Shown here piece after piece: positions 8,640 to 16,879 of a DNA stretch of 64,000 nucleotides; the stretch's first letter is position 1; each line of letters starts with the position of its first letter. Position numbers and translations under genes: made by a program. The stretch covers positions 62,001 to 126,000 of the forward strand of contig NZ_NNBL01000017.1 in the NCBI RefSeq assembly GCF_002803065.1, written 5' to 3'. This stretch comes from Streptomyces sp. CB01635. GTDB lineage: Bacteria; Actinomycetota; Actinomycetes; Streptomycetales; Streptomycetaceae. The notes beneath the pieces are model-generated. The model did no database searches and was not told the DNA's origin. It saw nothing but the letters and a program-made list of their open reading frames with translations.

Positions 8640-9536
8640 ATGGACCACAGCACCGAGATCCGCGAGTTCCTGCGCACCCGCCGGGCCCGGATCACCCCGG
8701 AGGAGGCGGGCCTGACCCCGCACCCCGGCGCCCGCCGGGTACCGGGGCTACGGCGCGAGGAAGTCGCCCAGCTCGCCGGGGTCAGCGTCGACTACTACGT
8801 GCGCCTGGAGCGCGGCCGCACCCAGGGCGTCTCCCGCACGGTCCTCGAAGCCGTCGCCCGCGCTCTGCGCCTGGACGACGCCGAACGGTCCCACCTCTTC
8901 GACCTCGCCCAGCCCACCTCAGCCCGTCCCCGGCGCAAGCGGCCCCTCAGCCCCCAGCGAGTCCACCCCACCCTGTACCAGGCCCTGGACGCCATCAGCT
9001 CCCCGGCATTGGTCCTGGGGCGCCGCATGGACGTCCTGGCCACCAACCACCTCGGCAGCGCCCTCTACACCGACTTCCAGGCCCGCCCGCATGCCGAGCG
9101 CAACTTCCTGCGCTACCTCTTCCTCGACGAGGATGCCCGCACCCTGTACGGCGACCACTGGGACAAGGCCGCCGCCGAGACCGTCGCCACGCTGCACCTG
9201 TACGCCGGAAGCCACCCCGACGACCCCCAACTCACCGAACTCATCGGCGAGTTGTCCCTGCACGACGAGGCCTTCCGGCGCATGTGGGCCGACCATGACG
9301 TTCTCGCCCACGCCACCGGCACCAAACACTTCCACCACCCACTCGTCGGCGACCTCGCCCTCAACTACGTGACCCTGAATGTCGCCGGCGCCCCCGACCA
9401 GTCCCTCGTCATCCTCACCCCCGAGCCCGCCTCCCCCTCAGCCGAAGCACTCTCCATACTCGCCAGCTGGACCGGTACCGCCGCTGCCGCTTCCGCGTCG
9501 GCCCCCGCTGAAGACACACGCGACCGGACCGGTTGA
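8640..9536 (+). CDS. MmyB-like helix-turn-helix regulator
   Basis: A 298-residue regulator with an N-terminal XRE-type helix-turn-helix (VPGLRREEVAQLAGVSVDYY, then VRLERGRTQGVS) and a C-terminal PAS-like MmyB ligand-binding domain (DAISSPALVLGRRMDVLATN, LTRYLF-like NFLRYLFLDEDAR). Such proteins often repress adjacent SDR or oxidoreductase genes. The start has AGGCATGG with GTGGAGG upstream. The shared 86-base element in front of this gene and of the SDR operon suggests a local regulon covering 3.7-8.3 kb. The ligand is unknown. Confidence 0.9.
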   Translation: MDHSTEIREFLRTRRARITPEEAGLTPHPGARRVPGLRREEVAQLAGVSVDYYVRLERGRTQGVSRTVLEAVARALRLDDAERSHLFDLAQPTSARPRRKRPLSPQRVHPTLYQALDAISSPALVLGRRMDVLATNHLGSALYTDFQARPHAERNFLRYLFLDEDARTLYGDHWDKAAAETVATLHLYAGSHPDDPQLTELIGELSLHDEAFRRMWADHDVLAHATGTKHFHHPLVGDLALNYVTLNVAGAPDQSLVILTPEPASPSAEALSILASWTGTAAAASASAPAEDTRDRTG

Positions 9537-9824
9537 CGTCCGCGACGGTACGAGGGCGATGCGCGGAAATGTCATGACCAGGACCAGCCTGCGCCTGACG
9601 CCTCATGCCGATCGCCGTCATCCGGAGATGCGAGACCGGGGCTGGCGTGACCGGGATCGTCACCGCTGCCGGAGTCCTCGGCAGCAGCACATCTGTGTCG
9701 GTCCTTACCGCGTCGGCTCAAGAGCCTGGGCGGGAAGTCAGGCACGATGCGCCCATTCGACCCGCCTACGGGCCAGCCCTGAGCCGACCTCACCCTCCCG
9801 TAGGAACGATCAAGGAAAAGAGCC

Positions 9825-10238
9825 ATGGAACACATCACCTCCACCCCCACCATGAAGGCGCCGGCCGAGCGTTTCACCGGCGACGTCTACCTCAACATGA
9901 TCGAGGCCCCTACCGAGCCCGCCCGCCTCGCGGCCGCCCTGGTGCGATTCACCCCCGGCGCCCGCACCAACTGGCACTCCCACGCGCTTGGCCAGGTCCT
10001 CTACATCACTGACGGCGTCGGTCTGGTCGGCACCCGAGACGGCAACGTGGTGCGCGTCAGTGCTGGTGAGGCGCTCAAGTGCCCGGCCGGTGAGGAACAC
10101 TGGCACGGTGCCACCAACACCCGTCTCATGGCGCACATCGCCATGGTGGTGGGTGACGGAACCGGCGACGGCACCACCTGGCTGGAGCCCGTGACTGTCG
10201 AGCAGTACACAGCGGCTCTCACAGCCCTCGGCGGCTGA
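9825..10238 (+). CDS. Cupin-domain protein
   Basis: A 137-residue single-domain cupin. Metal-binding motif 1 is visible as FTPGARTNWHSHALGQVL (G-x5-H-x-H pattern) and motif 2 as AGEEHWHGATNT. The family binds a metal and often acts as an isomerase, dioxygenase or quorum-type enzyme; small cupins of this kind with PGARTNWHSH resemble carboxymuconolactone-decarboxylase-associated cupins. ATG 9825 follows AAGGAAAAG. It is downstream of the MmyB regulator and separated from it by 288 bases that carry no gene I can support. Confidence 0.88.
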   Translation: MEHITSTPTMKAPAERFTGDVYLNMIEAPTEPARLAAALVRFTPGARTNWHSHALGQVLYITDGVGLVGTRDGNVVRVSAGEALKCPAGEEHWHGATNTRLMAHIAMVVGDGTGDGTTWLEPVTVEQYTAALTALGG

Positions 10239-10546
10239 TGGGCGGCCACCGAGCAGTCGATGGCCGCTGGGCGCCAACTCGCCCGCCCCTCACCGCCCTC
10301 GCCTACAGCCTCTACACCTCGCTGGGGCTCGAGCGGGCCCGAGTACGCCACCTCGCCCTGCGAGCCGACCGGCTCGGGCCAGACGAGACTGCACACCATC
10401 AACTGCTGCTCGACGACGGCGACGACAAAGCCCGCCGCATCGAAGCCGTCGCAGATGCCGCTCGCAGTCGGTTCGGACCACACGTCATCACAGCCGCCAC
10501 CCTCGCGCGCCGCAAGCGAGGCGGGCACCCCAGGGAGCAGTCATGA
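10238..10546 (+). pseudogene. C-terminal fragment of a Y-family DNA polymerase (DinB/ImuB-like)
   Basis: The frame reads TALAYSLYTSLGLERARVRH, LALRADRLGP and DDKARRIEAVADAARSRFGP. This is the little-finger end of Streptomyces DinB-type translesion polymerases. The palm and thumb, including the catalytic Asp residues, are absent, so it is a remnant. It begins at an ATG overlapping the stop of the cupin gene (TGATG) and ends overlapping the next ORF (ATGA), so it could still be translated. Roughly 100 of more than 350 residues remain. Confidence 0.65.
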
Positions 10547-10854
10547 GCGGCGTGAGAGCAGGCCACTACCACCCGGTCCTCACCATCAACGGAACCGACG
10601 TCCTGCACGGCTGGTGGAGCAACGCCGACATCAGAGAGTTCACCAAATACAAGGAGCACACGGCGAGCGCCTCCGCACAACTCCGGCTGGCCGAGGCCGA
10701 CGACGCCGGCGTCGAGTGGGAGCTCCGCAGATGGTCTACGTCCTCGGGCGGTGATGTTCCGTCGTCTGGAGCGGTCGCTCCGACCTGGGGCGCCAAGGTG
10801 ACGCGAGGCGTGCGGACGCTAAGACCTGAGGATAGGTCAGCGGGCCCCCAGTAG
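10543..10854 (+). CDS. Hypothetical protein coupled to the polymerase fragment
   Basis: A 103-residue frame starting MSGVRAGHYHPVLTINGTDV, then LHGWWSNADIREFTKYKEH. The first 45 residues resemble the small proteins often encoded just downstream of Streptomyces DinB genes (P-V-L-T-I-x-G start, then GWW). The C-terminal half is low-complexity and probably out of the original frame. The ATGA overlap suggests translational coupling to the preceding fragment. The function is unknown and it may be decaying. Confidence 0.4.
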   Translation: MSGVRAGHYHPVLTINGTDVLHGWWSNADIREFTKYKEHTASASAQLRLAEADDAGVEWELRRWSTSSGGDVPSSGAVAPTWGAKVTRGVRTLRPEDRSAGPQ

Positions 10855-10915
10855 CCGCTGGGGCGTGTCGGCTCCAGGTTCCGCCGGCCTCGGTGACCAG
10901 ACGGGTGGTGGTCAT

Positions 10916-11390
10916 TCAACGGGCAGGACGGCTGACGACTTCCGCCAGCTCGTCAGCGGCCTCCGGGGTCAGACGGTAGAACCCCTGGAGGCTGATCGAT
11001 CTTTCGAGGCGACCATCCACCACGTACTTCAGACCGCGGGTCTGCCCTCGCCGGTTGCGCCAGGTAAGCCTCGTGAGCCCCACAGCCGCCCGCTCCGAGC
11101 ATCGACCAGTCGTCATGCCCGGGATACGCAGGATCGTCCCAGGCGGCGGGGGCTATGCCGCAGCAGTCGCGACGCTCCACGTCGATCACTCGCATCTGAC
11201 TCACCACGAACACTTTGCGCTGCTTGACGTGCAGCGCGTACACCTCGTCCCCAGCACGGGCACCCGTCCACGCTGGCAGGGACGAGTGAACGCCACTGAA
11301 AGCGACCGGAGGTCGCTCGCCCACGCGCCCTTCCTTGCGCAGCGCGCGGCACGTGTCATGGGTCCACAAGACGGTGAAGGCATCAGACAT
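10916..11390 (-). pseudogene. Frameshifted hypothetical protein
   Basis: From ATG 11390 the frame gives MSDAFTVLWTHDTCRALRKE, VGERPPVAFSGVHSSLPAWT and GDEVYALHVKQRKVFVVSQM, then GHDDWSMLGAGGCGAHEA. The native-looking end (LTWRNRRGQTRGLKYVVDGR, LERSISLQGFYRLTPEAADE) is in another frame ending at 10916. An indel near 11060 separates the two parts. The pieces match a Streptomyces hypothetical family of unknown function, recalled from memory. Confidence 0.55.
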
Positions 11391-11486
11391 GCCGTGATCT
11401 TATGAACAGGGACTGACAGCCTCCTGCTGGAACGTCCGCGATGCCTCCCCTGTCTTCGGCATCGCCTCATTGTGGTGCGCGGATCT

Positions 11487-12008
11487 TCAGGCCGGCTCGG
11501 GAGCGCAGCGGGGGCACAGCGCGCCGGGTGCGCCCACGGGCCGTCCGCACAGGCCGTCTTGTCCCGGGCGCTCAGGCTTGGGCGTGATCGCGTCCATCGC
11601 AGATGTATTGGGGATTGGCTCGGGGCTCGTGGGTTGTGGCGGCGCCGTCCAGGAACGGCGAGCTTGACCGGAGGCTGCGGCCAGGAGCGCGAGCTGCTGC
11701 AGGCGGGCGGCGTCGAGGGCGGACAGGGAGTGGGTGAGCTGCTGAGGTGGCGGATAGGGGCGCCCCACGAGGGCCTCTCGGATGTGTTCGCGGCTCACTC
11801 CGCCCCGCAGGAGGCGGCCGACGAGCGGGGTCTGGTCGGCGAGGGTTGTGCCCGTGGCCAACGCCGCGTGGACTTCTGGGTGGTGTTGGGCGATCGACAA
11901 CAACGTTTCCTCACCCCGGGCGGCCGTCTCTGTGTCCCTCCCTCCCCTGCCTTCGCGCGTGTCCTGGGCGGAGGGAGGGGGCCCGGCTGGGAGGACCGCA
12001 CGGAGCAC
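11487..12008 (-). pseudogene. C-terminal fragment of a Streptomyces HTH-associated protein
   Basis: Residues 30-90 (ETLLSIAQHHPEVHAALATG, TTLADQTPLVGRLLRGG, VSREHIREALVGRPYPPPQQ) and the Cys-rich tail (CGRPVGAPGALCPRC) match the C-terminal half of proteins annotated as helix-turn-helix-domain proteins in Streptomyces. The N-terminal wHTH half is missing, and the first 30 residues look non-native. It is likely a truncated remnant. Confidence 0.45.
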
Positions 12009-12153
12009 ATCGAGAACATCGATGATCCACGCGAGGAGCTGATCACGGCGGCGCGAGCACTACTGATCGCGGACGGCGCACTCTAAAGTCACATCCACTG
12101 GGCGACCCGTGGAGACAGTTGGAGGACCCCCAGTCCGATCTGGCGCCGCCGTG

Positions 12154-12191
12154 GGCTTTGACGGCGCCCGGGCCCGGGCACCGTCGAAGCC
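12154..12191. terminator. Hairpin terminator after the copper-protein gene
   Basis: An 18-base inverted repeat (GGCTTTGACGGCGCCCGG at 12154 onward against CCGGGCACCGTCGAAGCC). The only two mismatches become G-U pairs in RNA. It lies 14 bases beyond the stop at 12205 in the leftward direction. Confidence 0.65.
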
Positions 12192-12204
12192 GATCAGGCA
12201 GGGA

Positions 12205-12567
12205 TCACATCGTGGCGCCCGCCATCGCGCGGCACATCTCCGCGCTGCGGCGACACGCCTCGGCACAGCGCATCATCTGCTGATCGTCCGGCATGGACAT
12301 ACACGCCTCGGCGCACATGTCGCACGCCTTGGCGCACATCGCGCACATCTCGGGCGACATCGGCGAGCGGCGCATCATCATGTCCGCGCACATGCGGGTC
12401 ATCTCGGAGCAGTCAATGAGCGCGCGCATGATCTGCATCTGGGGCTGGCCGCCCATCTGCATGCAGGAGCTCATGGTCTCCTCGCAGACGCTGTGGCACG
12501 ACATGCACGCTGCGACGCAGTCCTGCATCTCCTTGCTCATCGCGGTCATGGATCCGGCCTGGGTCAT
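12205..12567 (-). CDS. Four-helix-bundle copper-binding protein (Csp/DUF326-like)
   Basis: A 120-residue Met- and Cys-rich protein with repeated Cx2-6C helices: DCVAACMSCHSVCEETMSSC, DCSEMTRMCADMMMRR, MCAMCAKACDMCAEACMSM and CAEACRRSAEMCRAMAG. This is the hallmark of cytosolic copper storage proteins that load many Cu(I) ions inside a four-helix bundle. No signal peptide is seen, so it acts in the cytoplasm. ATG 12567 follows GGAGGAGCC. Upstream, 12601-12620 contains an ATACCCC half-site that might be a CsoR-type copper operator; this is only a suggestion. The space 12568-12836 holds no other gene. Confidence 0.88.
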   Translation of the reverse strand: MTQAGSMTAMSKEMQDCVAACMSCHSVCEETMSSCMQMGGQPQMQIMRALIDCSEMTRMCADMMMRRSPMSPEMCAMCAKACDMCAEACMSMPDDQQMMRCAEACRRSAEMCRAMAGATM

Positions 12568-12859
12568 GGCTCCTCCTGGGGGTGAGGGGGCCCGGGGCGG
12601 ACCCCATACCCCTGTCTTACGCCTGCCCGTGCCCTCCCGCCATGGAACGGATGGAAGGATTTCGCAACCTTTGCGCCGAAAGCATATGATCCCCGGCATT
12701 TTCTCCAGGGGCACGTCACGAGTCCATCGGAGTTGTCGACCCACGGCTTCCGGCCACGCCCCCGAAGCGGGCGCCGTCGCGCCGTCGACGATCTCCCCGT
12801 CCGCAGCCTCGGGGGCGCCGGCGCGAGCACGAGACGTTGCCAGGTTCGAGGAGTTCCAC

Positions 12860-13005
12860 CGCCCGAAGAGGCGGACGAGGTCTACACGGCTGCACGGACG
12901 CATCGCCGACGCCTGGCCGGACCAGGACGACGTGTACGTGTACTTCAACAACGACCTGGGCGGTGCGGCCGTCGTCGACGCTACAAGGTTCGCCCTGGCC
13001 GTGGC
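12860..13005 (+). pseudogene. C-terminal remnant of a DUF72 gene
   Basis: One frame contains RLHGRIADAWPDQDDVYVYF followed by NNDLGGAAVVDATRFA, which is the conserved end of DUF72 proteins (DVYVYFNND plus GGAAV). The preceding EEADEVYT fits the same protein but is in another frame, so the piece is frameshifted as well as truncated. It has no start and no function. Confidence 0.6.
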
Positions 13006-13156
13006 CACGCTGGGCCCGCACGGTGAGCCAGACGCCGGCGCAGGGACGCCCGGCCTGTCGCTCCGGATGCGCGGACCCACCCACCAACGGGGCGCGGATG
13101 CGTCGGCGGCCCGCGACGCGGGGAGCCTCCTCGGTGCTTGAGAGGGCCCCAACGCG

Positions 13157-13180
13157 TGCTGCTGCTGCGCAGCAGCAGCA
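13157..13180. repeat. Perfect 24-base palindrome of CTG/CAG triplets
   Basis: The sequence is palindromic around TGCGCA, built from GCT repeats on the left and AGC repeats on the right. It lies in the gap between the DUF72 remnant and the 3' end of the BrkB-type gene. It may fold as a cruciform or serve as a weak terminator. No T-tract follows. Confidence 0.6.
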
Positions 13181-13307
13181 GCAGCTAGGACAGGAGATCG
13201 GCGAGGGTGTCCAAGGGCAGCGGTGCTTCAGGCCGGCTCAGAGGCCCAGAGTGACAGCCGGGCGAAGTCGCTACCGCGCGAGGGAACCGCTGACGTGCCG
13301 GCCGTCA

Positions 13308-14330
13308 TCAGAGCTTGCGGGTGTCGCGGGGCTCGGCGTACGGCTCGTTGCCCGGTGGGAGGCCGCCTTCGATGGCACGTCCGCGTTCGAGTTCGGCGTT
13401 GAACTCCAGCCCGAGCAGGATCGCGATGTTCGTGAGCCACAGCCAGATCAGCGCGACGATGGGGGTGGCGAACGTGCCGTAGGTCTTGTTGTAGCTGCTG
13501 AGGTTGGCGACGTAGAGAGCGAACAGCGCGCACGCGATGAGCCAGATGACTACCGCCAGGGCTGCGCCGGGCATCACTCGCCGGACTCGGCGTTTGACGT
13601 TGGGTGCGGCCCAGTACAGCAGCATGACGATCAGCACGACCAGGATGAGCATGACGGGCCATTTGGCGATGTTCCACACGGTCACCGCCGTGTCGCCAAG
13701 CCCCAGGACCGACCCCATCTTCTTGGCCAGGGTGCCGGTGAAGACGACGCCGACCGCGGTAAGGGCCAAAAGGATCACCACCGCCGCGGTGATGGCGAGG
13801 CGGACCGGCAAGGTCTTCCATACCGGCCGGCCCTCACCAATGTCATAGACGATGTTGGAGGCGCGCATGAAGGCGGCGACGTAGCCGGAGGCCGACCACA
13901 GCGCCAGGACGACACCGATGATCAGCGCGATCAGGGCCTTGCCCTGGCCGCCCTTGAGCTGCTCCAGCATGGTGGTGAGGATGTTGCGCACGGACCCGGG
14001 CGCCATGCTGGAGAGGTTCTTGATCAGCGAGTCGATGGTAGAAGGACTCAGCAGGCCCAGAATGGACACAAGAGCCAGCAGGGCAGGGAAGATCGCCAAG
14101 ACTCCGTAGTAGGTCAGGGCAGCTGCCCAGTCCGTGAGATTGTCCTCTTTGAACTCGCGCATCGTGCGCTTCACGGCGCCTCTGGACGAACTACCCTCCG
14201 CGGCACCTTTCCGGGATGCACGGCCGGCATCGGCGCCGTGGCCCTCCTCGCCGCCGTGCGCAGGGCTAGCTGCGCCATCACCGTTACCGCCCTTGCGTGC
14301 CTGGGGGCCATCCGAGGAGGGCGTTGCCAC
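13308..14330 (-). CDS. YihY/BrkB family integral membrane protein
   Basis: A 340-residue protein. Residues 1-55 are a charged, Gly/Ser-rich cytoplasmic tail. Then comes FKEDNLTDWAAALTYYGVLA, the conserved entry of the YihY/BrkB family, followed by about six membrane helices (for example FPALLALVSILGLL, ALIALIIGVVLALW, LAITAAVVILLALTAVGVVF). The C-terminal hallmark YGTFATPIVALIWLWLTN is present. The family is wrongly called ribonuclease BN in some records; its function is unclear. GTG 14330 is chosen because AAGGAG lies five bases upstream; the frame runs on upstream without support. It is monocistronic. Confidence 0.88.
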   Translation of the reverse strand: MATPSSDGPQARKGGNGDGAASPAHGGEEGHGADAGRASRKGAAEGSSSRGAVKRTMREFKEDNLTDWAAALTYYGVLAIFPALLALVSILGLLSPSTIDSLIKNLSSMAPGSVRNILTTMLEQLKGGQGKALIALIIGVVLALWSASGYVAAFMRASNIVYDIGEGRPVWKTLPVRLAITAAVVILLALTAVGVVFTGTLAKKMGSVLGLGDTAVTVWNIAKWPVMLILVVLIVMLLYWAAPNVKRRVRRVMPGAALAVVIWLIACALFALYVANLSSYNKTYGTFATPIVALIWLWLTNIAILLGLEFNAELERGRAIEGGLPPGNEPYAEPRDTRKL

Positions 14331-14623
14331 ATTCACTCCTTCGTCGAGCGCCGACACCCACGGCAGTCGGCGCGCTCTGCCTCACCTGCACTCCAGCGGC
14401 AGATGCCGGCCGTCGAGGCGGTCGACGGACCGCACCCCCATCACACCCGCGGAGCTGGGTATCTGCGACTGGACGGCACCCACATGGGCCAGCCGACCAG
14501 CGCCGGGGGCCGCCTCCAAGGCTTGCCTAGGGCCAGTGGTAGCGGACATGTTGGTGCCTGCGGCGCTCACCGCGGCCTCGGCAAGGGCTGGACCATTGCA
14601 TTCCTCCCCCGCCGCCCCCTACC

Positions 14624-15112
14624 TCAGGCCATCGACGGCGGCGCCACAGCATCTGATACTTCGGGACCTCGCGTGTCCTCCGGCGTGGATACCCAGGCGC
14701 GATCGGTGTCGGTGATCTCGTCGTCGACCCATGTGAATGAGCGTCCGGCAGCCCAGTCGACGAGGGCGCGGGTTTTCCAATGCAGTCCGTCTCGCTCGTC
14801 CTGCTCTTCTGGGTCGGACGACTCCGGCCAAAGCACAACTGCCAACTGCGGCAGGCCGATACGCGGGGCTATGTGTTCGTTCGCATCCGCCATCCATGTC
14901 GTGGCCCAGACCAGATCGCACGGCAGCGCCGCCAACCGGGGCCCGTGCGCCGGATTGATCCTGGCCAGCAACAGATTCGCGTTGGCCCCCTGCAGTTCGG
15001 GGGCCGGGTAGGTCGGATAGCCGTTTGGGCACTGCTGCGGCGTCGCCCCGAAGAGAATGAGGGGTCCGTCGACAACGAGGAAGAGCAGTGGAGGCTGTGC
15101 AGAACCGGTCAC
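14624..15112 (-). CDS. HAD-like domain protein with altered catalytic motif
   Basis: The core reads PPLLFLVVDGPLILFG, RINPAHGPRLAALPCDLVWA, TTWMADANEHIAPRIGLPQL, WKTRALVDWAAGRSFTWVDD and EITDTDRAWV. This matches Streptomyces HAD-fold proteins whose first motif is normally FLDVDGPL. Here the first Asp, the usual nucleophile, is Val (GTT in place of GAT), so phosphatase activity is doubtful. The last Asp-Asp motif is kept. The start is uncertain: GTG 15112 directly abuts a GGAG, and the longer frame to 15310 does not look coding. The C-terminus (SDAVAPPSMA) may be altered. Confidence 0.6.
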   Translation of the reverse strand: MTGSAQPPLLFLVVDGPLILFGATPQQCPNGYPTYPAPELQGANANLLLARINPAHGPRLAALPCDLVWATTWMADANEHIAPRIGLPQLAVVLWPESSDPEEQDERDGLHWKTRALVDWAAGRSFTWVDDEITDTDRAWVSTPEDTRGPEVSDAVAPPSMA

Positions 15113-15251
15113 CTCCGCACGATAAGCATCAAGTACGGGCAGCAGTCCGTGCAGCTCAAAGACATCTGGTCGAGCATGTGCTGGACGTTGGCGGCTGTAG
15201 TCGGCGAGTTGTAGGGAGGCTGTAGACGGCCATGGCCGCGAGGCCAACAGC

Positions 15252-15446
15252 TCAGCTCTCTGAGGGAATTCGTGTGGCGATCTCCCGGGCGAACCACTCG
15301 GCTTCCTCACTCAGATCGTCCAGGCCCTCCGCAGCGATCAGTTGAAGAAGGCGTAGCAGGTCGTGGGATTCGTCGAGGGTGAGCATTTCCAGACGGCGCG
15401 TTGTGGGGTCCTGCGCCGGGATCAGGCTGGTGGCATCCGAGTTCAT
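15252..15446 (-). CDS. Small helical protein, DUF6417-like
   Basis: A 64-residue acidic helical protein: RRLEMLTLDESHDLLRLLQL, IAAEGLDDLSEEAEWFAREI and the end ATRIPSES. The pattern LTLEE(S/A)HDLLRLL plus AREIATRIPSE matches the DUF6417 family of Streptomyces, of unknown function. ATG 15446. It is followed leftward by the HAD-like gene but separated by about 140 bases. Confidence 0.65.
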   Translation of the reverse strand: MNSDATSLIPAQDPTTRRLEMLTLDESHDLLRLLQLIAAEGLDDLSEEAEWFAREIATRIPSES

Positions 15447-15557
15447 GTCCTGGGTAACGACCGCCAGAGTTCAAGAGCATCTGGAAGAGCCGCCAGAGCA
15501 CCCGCACGGACCTACCCATATCCGTGTACCTGCCGGGCTGGGCCCTGACGGCTAGGG

Positions 15558-16103
15558 TCAGCGGTCGATCGGCTGAACCTGGTCCAGCCCGGTCTCGCGC
15601 ACGATGCGCGCCACGGTCCCCTCCAGCGTGCTGCTCGCGTCAATCACCGTCTCGATTCCGCTGGGCAGCAGATCTCGCTCCCGGTACCAGCCCTGAAGGT
15701 GTTGCTCGGTGACGTGGGTCAGATAGTCGAGGTCGGGCTTGGTCGCATGCCGCGCGAACGTCTCCACCAAGGGCACGTCCAGGTAGTAGCAGCGGGAGAC
15801 ACCCCGATGCTCGCCGACCAGATCCTCGAGCATCGGCCCGTACCGGTCCGCGTACATGATGCCCTCGACCACGACGTGGTAGCCGGCGTCGAGCGAATAG
15901 CGGGCCACCGTATCGATTAACCCGATGTTCTTGCCGCCGGGCACATCCCGCTCACGCAGCACAATCCTGCGCAGGTTGTCCTGACCGACCAGGGCCAGGC
16001 CCCGGCCGAAGCGGTCCCGGATCCCGGCCGCCACCGACGACTTGCCCGATGCCGAGTTCCCGCGCACGACCACAAGCCGGGTCTCTTCACTTCCCACGAA
16101 CAC
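15558..16103 (-). CDS. P-loop kinase-like ATPase
   Basis: A protein of about 181 residues with Walker A RGNSASGKSSVAAG near the N-terminus. Then come LVGQDNLRRIVLRERD, a Walker-B-like YHVVVEGIMYADRYGPML, and CYYLDVPLVETFARHATKPD. This is the layout of the Streptomyces kinase/AAA family that resembles zeta-toxin or shikimate-kinase-fold small-molecule kinases. The substrate is not predictable. The start is taken at GTG 16103; GTG 16097 is an alternative and neither has a strong ribosome site. No antitoxin-like neighbour is seen. Confidence 0.75.
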   Translation of the reverse strand: MFVGSEETRLVVVRGNSASGKSSVAAGIRDRFGRGLALVGQDNLRRIVLRERDVPGGKNIGLIDTVARYSLDAGYHVVVEGIMYADRYGPMLEDLVGEHRGVSRCYYLDVPLVETFARHATKPDLDYLTHVTEQHLQGWYRERDLLPSGIETVIDASSTLEGTVARIVRETGLDQVQPIDR

Positions 16104-16290
16104 CCGAGAAGCGTAGCCACCACCACTGACAACAGCCCACCTGCCGGTCAACACGGCCGCGGCATTGCGTACGGCTCCAAGCCGTCCCGCTCCCGCCGGC
16201 TTGCGGCGGAACGGGGGGCGTTGCGGATCTTGAGGTCTGCTCGACGTCCTTCCTGACACCTTCGACAGACTTCCGGAGGCCGAGCTCTGG

Positions 16291-16734
16291 TCAGTTGATG
16301 TCGAACTCGTTCCCTTCGGGGTCCTTCATTCCGACCGCGTAATGGTCGATTCCTTCCTCGTACATGACAACCGTGATGAGGGCGCCCAAGCCCATCAGGC
16401 GGTCGGCTTCGGCGTCCACTCGCCTCCTCCGCGTCTCGATCGGGTCTGTCCGGTCGCCGCTGGCGTGGATGTCGATGTGCAGCCGGTTCTTCACGGCCTT
16501 CGCGTCCGGGACTGCATGGAACCAGATGGCCGGTCCACCGCCCTGCGGGTCGCTGATCCGGTCCGCGCCGCCGGTCAACGCTTCTTCGGGCAGCCCCAGG
16601 TCACGGTAGTAGTCGTCCCATGTGGCGAAACCGGATGGGGGCGGTGCGAGTTCATAGCCCAGCGCGGCGGCCCAGAAGTGGGCCTGGCGGTCGGGGTCGG
16701 CGCAGTCGATCACCAGCTGGTAGCGAACGGACAT
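16291..16734 (-). CDS. VOC family (glyoxalase-like) protein
   Basis: A 147-residue protein with MSVRYQLVIDCADPDRQAHF, WAAALGYELAPPPSGFATWD, the mid-domain VKNRLHIDIHASGDR and the end GMKDPEGNEFDIN. These are the paired beta-alpha-beta units of VOC proteins, and His and Glu of the metal site are present. Members include glyoxalases, dioxygenases and resistance proteins; the function here is unknown. ATG 16734 follows AAAGGAAT. It stands alone between a kinase-like gene and the Tap remnant. Confidence 0.85.
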   Translation of the reverse strand: MSVRYQLVIDCADPDRQAHFWAAALGYELAPPPSGFATWDDYYRDLGLPEEALTGGADRISDPQGGGPAIWFHAVPDAKAVKNRLHIDIHASGDRTDPIETRRRRVDAEADRLMGLGALITVVMYEEGIDHYAVGMKDPEGNEFDIN

Positions 16735-16879
16735 CGGGATTCCTTTCTCAGCCGCACAACTCAACCCGTCATCCTGCCAGTTGTGAGACAAAAGCCGCGG
16801 CCCTGGAAAGTCACGCGCCGACACGAAGTGACAACACGCCTGCCCATGTGACAACCATCGCGCTTCGCCTCACTGAATA

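Noticed and set aside
8640-9536. Phage or plasmid repressor
   Set aside because: The C-terminal MmyB domain and redox-gene neighbours fit a metabolic regulator, and no phage genes are nearby.
13157-13180. CTG/CAG palindrome as part of a polyglutamine-coding gene
   Set aside because: No frame through it has a supported start or family match. It is intergenic.
12837-15011. A 724-codon open frame on the plus strand
   Set aside because: It is antisense to the BrkB-type gene and the HAD gene, low in complexity and without a start context. It is a shadow of GC-rich codon bias.
15558-16103. Zeta-type toxin of a toxin-antitoxin pair
   Set aside because: The P-loop kinase-like fold would allow it, but no small antitoxin gene lies beside it.
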